A stretch of DNA of 64,000 bases from Rhinopithecus roxellana. Its lineage: Eukaryota > Chordata > Mammalia > Primates > Cercopithecidae. Below are positions 59,771-64,000 of the stretch, one piece after another (position 1 is the stretch's first letter; each line of letters starts with the position of its first letter). The notes beneath the pieces were generated by a model that was not told the DNA's origin, searched no databases, and was given only the letters and a program-made list of their open reading frames with translations. The stretch lies in NCBI RefSeq assembly GCF_007565055.1, contig NC_044558.1:125724235-125788234 (forward strand), read 5' to 3'. The translations under genes and the position numbers were made by a program.

Positions 59771-60690
59771 TGTTTTGTAATTGCCCTTTTGATTTCTTCT
59801 TTGAACCGTTGGTTTTGCCGGAGTGTGTTGTTTAATTTCCACCTATTTGTGAATTTGCCAGATTTCTTTCTGCTATTGATTTTGAATTTCATTCTCCTGT
59901 GGTCAGAAAAGCTAGTTGATATTATTTCAGTTTTCTTAAATTTGTTGAGATTTGTTTTGTGACCTAATATGTCATCTAGCCTGGAGGGTGTTTCCTGTTT
60001 GCTTCCGAAGAACATGTATTCTGCTCCTGCTGAGTAGAATGTTCTGTATATATCTGTTAGGTCCATTTGGTCTATAGTGTTGTTCTAATCCTCTGTTCTT
60101 ACCTTCTATCTGGATGTTCTACTTATTAAAAGTGGGTTATGATGTCTAGTATTATTGTATTGCTGTCTATTCCTTTAACTCTGTCAATGCATTATATGTT
60201 GGGTGTTCTGATATTGCTTTATATATTGGGTGTTCTGATGTTGGGTGCGGATATATTTAAAATTCTTGTATCTTCCTGGTCAATTTACCTTTTTGTCATT
60301 ATGTAATCTCCTTCTTTTTCTCTTGTTACAGTTTTTTACTTACACTTGACTTTCATGGTGTAAGCATAGCCACCACTGCTCCCCTTGGTTACTGTTTGCA
60401 TAGAATAGCTATTTTATCCTTTCATTTTTGACCGATTTGTGTCCTTAAATCTAAATTGAGGCTTTTGTGAGTAGCATCTAGTTGGATCTTATATACTTTT
60501 TGTCCATTTAGCCATGCTGTTGGTTAAATGGATAATGTCTTTTGATTGGGGAATTTAATCTATTTGCTTTTAAAGTAATTGATAGTAAAGGACTTATACT
60601 ATTACCACTTTGTCAATTGTTTTCTGTCTTGTAGCTTCTTTGTCTTTGCCTCTCTGGGCTGTGTTTTTTGGTATTCATAGAGTTCATAGA

Positions 60691-60714
60691 TTTTTTTTTT
60701 TTTTTTTTTTTTTT
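60691..60714 (+). repeat. 24-base T-run
   Basis: Pure T-run inside the L1 block. Confidence 0.95.
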
Positions 60715-61716
60715 GGTAATGACTTGCTTGGATTTTTTTGGTAGTGACATGTTTTGATTTTTTTCTTGTTTATTGTTTGTGTATCTTCCACAGGTTTCAT
60801 TTTGTGTTCACCATGAGTCTAATACAAAATATATTTATAACAACCTTCTTCAAGCTGTTAACTTAAATTCAATTATATACGAAAACTCTGTGCTTCTATT
60901 TCTCCTCCCACCACATTTTATGTTATTGATGTTACAAATTACATCTTTTTATATTACATCTCCATTAATATATTGTTGTAGCTATATTTGTACTTTTATC
61001 TTTTAAATGCTATACCAGAGTTAAAAGTAATTTATTTAGCACCATTACAGTATTGCGCATTTGTCTATATGTTTACCTTTACCAGTGAGTTTTATACTTT
61101 TAGATGCTTTTGTGTTTCTCTATAGCATTGTTTCACTTCAATTTGAAGGACAGTGTTTAGCATTTCTTATAAAGTAGGCCTTGTAGTGAGGAACTCCCTC
61201 AGCTTTTATCCATCTCATAAAGTATTTCTCTTTCATCATTTTTGAAGGATGATTTTATCAAATATAGTATTCTTTAATGACAGTTTTGTTTTTCTTTCGG
61301 CATATTGAATATATTATTTCTCTTCCTTCTGGCTTACAAAGTTTCTTCTGTAAAATACACTAATAATCTTATGAATGTTCTCTTATACATGATTAGTCAC
61401 TTTCTCTAGCGGCTTGTGAAATTGTCTTTTTTCTTTGACTTTTTGTAATTTGATTCTAATATGTCCCTGTGGGGTCTTTTTGGGGTTCTTTTTGGGGTTC
61501 TTCATAGTTGGCATCCAGTGGGCTTCCTGAATCTGGGTATTCATTTTCTTCCCCAAATTTAGGAAGTTTTTGACCACTACGTTTTCAAAGGAGCTTTCCT
61601 CCCTCTTCTTTTTTCTTTTTTCTCTTTCTGAAAATCCCATAATGATACATTGATGTATTGGCCTGCTTGATGGTGCCCATTATTCCCTTTGGCTTTCTTC
61701 AGTTCATTGTGGGGTT

Positions 61717-61717
61717 T

Positions 61718-61756
<39 letters not shown>
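61717..61756 (+). repeat. GTT trinucleotide repeat
   Basis: About 12 GTT units within the antisense L1 block. Confidence 0.95.
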
Positions 61757-62180
61757 TCATTTTTGGCTTCCCTGGCTGGATAATTTCAAATAACCTGTCT
61801 TCAAGTTCACTGATTATCTCCTTTGCTTTATGAAGCCTACCTCAGAATCTCTTTAGTACATTTTTCAACTCAGTTATTGTATCCTTTAGCTCCAAAATTT
61901 CTATTTGCTTATTTTTATAATATTTTCTATATCTTTGTTGGTATTCTCATTTTATTCATCCATAATTTTTCATTGAGTATCTTTATGATGGTTATTTTTA
62001 ATTATTTGTCATGTAATTTATATATCTTTATTTTCTTAGAATTGGTTTGTTTTGTTCCTTTGTTTCTTTGGCTAGGTCATGATTCCCTGTTTCTCTGTGT
62101 GCCTTATTACCTTGTGTTGGGATCTGTGCATTTGAAAAAACAGCTAACTCTCTCAGTCTTTATGGTCTGGTTTCACACTG

Positions 62181-62181
62181 A

Positions 62182-62213
<32 letters not shown>

Positions 62214-62216
62214 AAG
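62181..62216 (+). repeat. CAAAA pentanucleotide repeat
   Basis: Five CAAAA units between A-runs. It may be the tail of a lost insertion. Confidence 0.9.
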
Positions 62217-62439
62217 GCTTCAAAAATAAGCCTGGCTAGAGATTCTGGGTGCCTTCCAAACTTTATATGAGTGCATCTTCACTCTGCTGGTACTTATAAA
62301 TTCGCAATTAGAGGAATTTTGCTGGTTTCTGTCTCATGGAGCTCATGTTTTCTTGCTTTTTCTGGTGTCTGTCTGTGGTACTGCAGGTTCTCTGGAATTT
62401 CTATGAGGTGATCAGATTATTTTGTTGTCAGCAGTGTGC

Positions 62440-63130
62440 TTCTAAAGCATGCTGCATCCCGTCAGTGCTTCTAGTTGGATAAGACAGAAACCAGTCCCTC
62501 AGGCAAACTCTTTAAAAGCTGGAGTGTTGGACATATGCTCCTTTATTCCCCATCATTTTCCCTGACCAGGGAGAGGCTGACAAGGTATATAGGCTTTGTC
62601 CACTGTATCATAGGACATCTGGAACAATAAGAAGCCGCCCAACTTTTTTTTGTTCTCAACATTCTCCAGGCCTCTAGGGTATGCAGGGTCCTGTCAGTGC
62701 TCCAAGACAGACAAGACAGAAACTAGTCCTTCTGATAGTAGCCCCAAAACTGGAATGATGGACACACGAATCAACTCTTTTCCTACCCAAGGAGAAGCCA
62801 TAAATTGCAGTTTTTAAAAAAATCATTCTATGCTGAGTTATGGAGAGAAGCAATAGCAAGTACGTGCTAGTAAAAACCATCATCTTTGTTTTCAGTGGTC
62901 CCTAAACTGGTGACATTTCCTGTCAGCATTTATATCCAGGAAAGACAAAAGCTAGTTCCTTGGGTAGCCTTGATGGTACTAAGTCTAAGTGTTAGATGTA
63001 TGTTCCCATGTTCTCTTTCCCTCCTTGATGGGAAGCCAGAAGTTGAGAGTTTCTTTCTGATCATGCCACCCTGTGCCAGCGAAGAGGCTCTGGTAAGTGA
63101 TTGCCACAAATTTTTCTACCAACTTTGACG
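62440..63130 (-). repeat. Three degenerate ~230-bp tandem repeats at the L1 5' end
   Basis: The phrase (c)gtcagtgcttc...gacagaaaccagtcc recurs at about 62459, 62691 and 62920, each time followed by a gg(a/t)c...atg...ttcc segment and a gag/gaag block. Spacing is 232 and about 229 bp. Tandem 5' UTR units are known in old L1 families. Confidence 0.65.
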
Positions 63131-63437
63131 TGGCTGGTTTTGAATTCACCTGGGGTACAGGAGCCTCTTAACTGGTTTCTGGTTTTCTTACAAAAGGAGT
63201 CGGTCAGCTTATTGTTGAATTTTGCTCTCCATGAATAAAGGAAGGTCTTACGGCCTCCTATTCCACAGTCTTGTTGACATACCCAGCATAAATTCTTAAA
63301 GCAATTTTTAAAGCATGCTTTATGCAAGCAAACATCACTTTATCATTTGACTTTTGACTACAAAAATAATTGACCCATATAGAAAGCTAGTTTCTTTAAA
63401 CTGCTAAGCATATTGAATTGATGTTGTTTCTTTTTAG
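63131..63437. other. Intron directly upstream of the last exon
   Basis: Unique-looking sequence; a pyrimidine tract and the acceptor occur at its end. Nothing else was recognised. Confidence 0.5.
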
Positions 63438-63560
63438 CTACAAGGCATTTTCTTTTACCTGTTGGCTTACATATGCTGGAAAGAAGCTGTGCCAAGTGAG
63501 AAACTACAGAAATATTCCAGTCAAGAAGTTATTTTTTTTCTTGGTCAATTGGAATGAAAC
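63438..63560 (+). CDS. PIK3C2G: PIK3C2G internal exon: C2 domain, continued
   Basis: This 123-nt exon has a gtttctttttag acceptor and a strong gtaagt donor. One base completes a split Ser codon and 40 codons follow, including YKAFSFTCWLTYAGKKLCQV and KKLFFFLVNWNE. Two bases are left over, so it is symmetric (phase 2 to 2). The FFFLVNWNE run is the beta-strand ending in the W-x-E motif found in PI3K C2 domains. It follows a 16.1-kb intron filled with transposons and viral remnants. The next exon lies beyond the window. Confidence 0.96.
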
Positions 63561-64000
63561 GTAAGTTTAATCTTTACTCTGTCTGGATTATTTATCTACT
63601 GAAGGTCAGCTTTTCCCCCCTTTTTAAAAAAAGCAAAGGATGTGATTAAATAATATGCTGCCAGTATTCAGTGGTATGATAAATATGCTAGGGATAATAG
63701 ATAACTGACTGTTCAATTCAACAGAGTAAAAGTCCATTTAGAAACCTAGACAAGTGTCCAATTCACAGTATTGAACTGAGAAAAAAGGAAAATTGAAAAA
63801 AGAAGAAGACTTATTAATCATTCACACACTGTGCATATCAGGAATATGCTCTCTTTGAGGCAGGAGTGGAGGGAGTCCAGGTATAACAAAGAAAAGATAG
63901 CCCTCCTGATAATGTGGGTAATCTCCATTTTCTCAATTGTTTCACATACACTGAAGTACAAATTTACTTTAACAATCAAGTTTTTTGACAATAAACATCT
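63561..64000. other. PIK3C2G intron after the last visible exon
   Basis: Starts with the gtaagt donor. AT-rich, with no other exon before the window ends. Confidence 0.6.

Larger units (their letters stand above)
59771..63130 (-). mobile_element. Old L1 block, antisense, with ORF2 endonuclease remnant and 5' repeats
   Basis: The minus-strand frame at 60066-59771 reads MDLTDIYRTF and later RMKFKINSRKKSGKFTNRWK, a clear match to the C-terminal part of the L1 ORF2 endonuclease domain. Farther right the sequence follows old L1 5' regions (ggaactccctcagcttttat, ttcttcagttcattg), interrupted by T, GTT and CAAAA repeats. The far end holds three degenerate repeats of about 230 bp. The block is broken and inactive. 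Confidence 0.75.
1..64000 (+). other. PIK3C2G: Internal part of the PIK3C2G transcription unit
   Basis: The seven coding exons listed separately all lie on the + strand and join in phase: the first begins with the last base of a codon, and each later junction restores the frame. The joined product matches class II PI3-kinases from the end of the Ras-binding domain into the PI3K C2 domain, and the gamma paralogue fits best. Class II PI3-kinases phosphorylate phosphatidylinositol and PI4P at membranes. PIK3C2G is mainly a liver and epithelial isoform linked to endosomal PI(3,4)P2 and AKT2 signalling (family knowledge, not visible here). No promoter, start codon, stop codon or terminal exon of the gene is in the window, so it should cover the window end to end. 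That extension beyond the first and last exons is inference. Confidence 0.93.

Noticed and set aside
10760..62216. Repeated short units as CRISPR-like arrays
   Set aside because: All are microsatellites or transposon-internal repeats; no regular spacers, no cas genes, and the DNA is primate.
1..64000. tRNA, rRNA, snRNA or microRNA genes
   Set aside because: No sequence with recognisable RNA gene boxes or a convincing fold was noticed on reading; a covariance-model scan would be needed to exclude small ones.

Overview
The window is primate nuclear DNA, most likely human or another ape or monkey. It has AT-rich introns, seven primate Alu elements, several generations of L1, ERV class I, II and MaLR remnants, and dinucleotide microsatellites. 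It contains no bacterial or phage genes, no CRISPR array and no operon structure.

The only active gene I can support is PIK3C2G, the class II phosphatidylinositol 3-kinase gamma gene, on the + strand. Human PIK3C2G is known to lie at 12p12. Seven internal coding exons are visible: 13572-13674, 21796-21866, 25495-25558, 38909-39031, 43807-43840, 47138-47333 and 63438-63560. Each has AG/GT boundaries and their phases join without a gap. They encode the end of the Ras-binding domain, the linker and the first part of the PI3K-type C2 domain. The promoter, N-terminal exons, kinase, PX and C-terminal C2 exons lie outside the window.

Everything else is intron.
1-13.5 kb: a HERV-K-type gag/dUTPase remnant, an antisense L1, an Alu, a DNAJC8 processed pseudogene, an old hAT-type transposon, TA/CA microsatellites and an LTR-like repeat.
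13.7-21.8 kb: a MaLR LTR, a long TG/CG repeat, two old copies of an 85-bp segment, three Alus and an antisense ERV class II LTR.
21.9-38.9 kb: L1 and Alu insertions, a long antisense old L1 block (30.0-32.6 kb), a short younger L1, an antisense MST-type LTR, and an unannotated 60-nt candidate cassette exon at 27647.
39-47 kb: the 34-nt micro-exon, with CA/TG repeats close to neighbouring splice sites, and a small hAT element with 8-bp target duplications.
47.3-63.4 kb: an Alu, DNA transposons nested in a MIR, an antisense ERV class I provirus (two LTRs, proline-type primer binding site, polypurine tract, broken gag, pol/env lost), an L1 block with a 107-bp tandem duplication, an antisense NDFIP1 processed pseudogene inserted in L1 sequence, and degenerate 230-bp repeats at the far end of that L1 block.

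I did not find a convincing previously undescribed system. The items most worth checking are the in-frame candidate exon, the CA/TG repeats beside PIK3C2G exons, the antisense ERVs and the chimeric antisense ORF across the L1/NDFIP1 pseudogene junction. Family assignments are by eye; repeat subfamily names are given only where I am fairly sure.
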